A DNA stretch of 6,387 nucleotides from Sandaracinaceae bacterium (GTDB lineage: Bacteria > Myxococcota_A > Polyangia > Polyangiales > Sandaracinaceae), in the NCBI GenBank assembly GCA_025056955.1, contig JANWYL010000179.1, positions 1-6,387 of the forward strand. Reading direction: 5' to 3'. The notes beneath the pieces were generated by a model. That model did not search any database. It was not told the origin of the DNA and was given only the letters and a program-made list of their open reading frames with translations. Shown here in pieces: positions 5,296 to 6,387 of this stretch (its first letter is position 1; every line of letters begins with the position of its first letter). A program made the position numbers and the translations under genes.

Positions 5296-6387
5296 TTAGA
5301 GTTTCAATTCGTCGCCCTCTTTTCGAGAGAACCACTTCACATATTCCCGAATTTCCGCTCGAAAGTCCTCAGGCAATTCATCGAATTGAATGCCGATTGC
5401 CCAGAGTTGTCCATGTTTGCGAGTCCAGCGCACGGTACCTGCTGTTCGAACGACTTTTCCGCTTCGTGGTGCAGGAAAACGGACTTCGACCCTTGAACCA
5501 GCTTCGCAACTCTGGCTGACAATGGCCAGAATGCCTCCCTCAGAAAGATCAGCAGAACGGCCATCAAGGGCTTGAGGAGGAGAGATGACGCGCAAGGGGG
5601 CCACGTATGGGGCACGCAGAAAGCGGCGACTCTCATGGTCCACTCGCACTTCAAGCAGAGCAAGCGGCGGGATTGCTCTCCCCCAGTTTTCTTGGATGAT
5701 GCGCACAAGCTGCTTGGCTGAGGGTATCCGTTTGGCGGGATCACGCTCAAGAAGGCGCATTATCAGGGCATGCAATGCTTCTGGCAACTCTGGACGTGCA
5801 TTTTTGGGGCTTGGCACGGGGAGCCCCTGGAGATGGGCCCCTCTCACTTGCGCAAGTGGACCAGAAAAAGGGACTTGTCCAGTGACGCACTCGTAGAGCA
5901 ACACTCCCAATGAATAAAGGTCATTTCCGGGATTGGCAGGAGCGTGTTCAAGGAGATGTTCAGGGGCGGTATACTCAAAAGTCCCGAGAATTTCTCCGGG
6001 CTGCGTAAGCTTCAGGTCGTCATTCTCTTCTGAAGCCAGGAAGGCGGCGATTCCGAAATCAACCACCTTGACCAATTCTTCTTCCCCTTTTGCTCCGATG
6101 AGCACGTTTGATGGTTTGAGATCCCGATGAATCACACCGCTTTGATGGACCGCATGCAAAGCCTCTCCAAGCTCTTTTCCCAGTGCCAAAACCGCCGGAA
6201 TCGGAAGCTTTCCTCGAGCAGCGAGAAGGCTTGCAAGGCTGCGGCCTTCCACATATTCCATCGCGACAAAAGGCCCCAACTCCTCACAACGACCTGCATC
6301 ATAGACGTAACAGACCCTGTGGCTGCGAATCTTGGCCATGGCCTTGGCCTCCCTATAGAGGCGCTTCTCTGCGAAAAAAGAGAGGGA
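5296..6387 (-). CDS. Ser/Thr protein kinase with C-terminal PilZ domain, 5' partial
   Basis: The frame is open to the right edge and ends in TAA at 5296, giving 363 visible residues. It begins inside the kinase fold: the glycine loop and ATP-binding lysine are missing, and the first landmark is the alpha-C glutamate in YREAKA (E13). An ATG at 6339 lies within that helix and is not the true start. Other kinase motifs, in visible numbering, are VAMEYVEG (hinge), HRDLKPSN (87-94, RD type), DFG (110-112), GTFEYTAPE (135-143) and GNDLYSLGVLLYE. The catalytic residues in view are intact, so an active Hanks-type kinase is expected. After about 20 linker residues a PilZ domain spans about 252-356, with RRFLR (RxxxR, 254-258) and DLSEGG (DxSxxG, 280-285), the two c-di-GMP-binding elements. 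No transmembrane segment is visible in this part. Such fusions are typical of myxobacteria. The likely role is cytosolic phospho-signalling tuned by c-di-GMP; the substrate is unknown. Confidence 0.95.
   Translation of the reverse strand, partial: SLSFFAEKRLYREAKAMAKIRSHRVCYVYDAGRCEELGPFVAMEYVEGRSLASLLAARGKLPIPAVLALGKELGEALHAVHQSGVIHRDLKPSNVLIGAKGEEELVKVVDFGIAAFLASEENDDLKLTQPGEILGTFEYTAPEHLLEHAPANPGNDLYSLGVLLYECVTGQVPFSGPLAQVRGAHLQGLPVPSPKNARPELPEALHALIMRLLERDPAKRIPSAKQLVRIIQENWGRAIPPLALLEVRVDHESRRFLRAPYVAPLRVISPPQALDGRSADLSEGGILAIVSQSCEAGSRVEVRFPAPRSGKVVRTAGTVRWTRKHGQLWAIGIQFDELPEDFRAEIREYVKWFSRKEGDELKL

Overview
The window carries four protein-coding genes, all on the minus strand, packed with gaps of only 60, 98 and 27 bases. 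In transcription order (right to left) they are: a Ser/Thr protein kinase with a C-terminal PilZ domain (its N-terminus lies beyond the right edge); a 757-residue protein ending in a PQQ-type beta-propeller; a 162-residue helical protein with a signal-peptide or lipoprotein-like N-terminus; and a very large GltD-like FAD/NAD(P)/iron-sulfur oxidoreductase whose C-terminus lies beyond the left edge. No tRNA, rRNA, CRISPR array, insertion sequence or phage gene was seen, and no stretch over 100 bases lacks a gene.

The kinase-PilZ fusion next to a cytosolic PQQ-like propeller protein suggests a deltaproteobacterium, most likely Myxococcota, where Hanks-type kinases and PilZ fusions are abundant. 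Base composition looks only moderately GC-rich by eye, below that of classical cultured myxobacteria, so a less-studied or uncultured lineage is plausible. This placement is an inference from gene content.

Region by region: 6387-5296 is the kinase-PilZ protein, with RD-type catalytic motifs and both halves of the c-di-GMP-binding PilZ signature. 5235-2962 is the propeller protein, with about 370 N-terminal residues I do not recognise. 2961-2864 is a short spacer holding a 9-bp-arm hairpin and an overlapping, competing smaller stem. 2863-2375 is the small helical protein. 2347-1 is the oxidoreductase: a helical N-terminal region, a seven-cysteine region, an FAD Rossmann fold and a second dinucleotide fold interrupted by a charged helical insertion.

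The strand, order and spacing suggest one transcript. The first two genes look like signalling or sensing components, the third looks exported, and the fourth is metabolic. Whether they form one pathway cannot be told from this sequence. The best lead is the conserved-neighbourhood question: whether the kinase-PilZ, propeller and helical protein travel together, and whether the oxidoreductase belongs with them.
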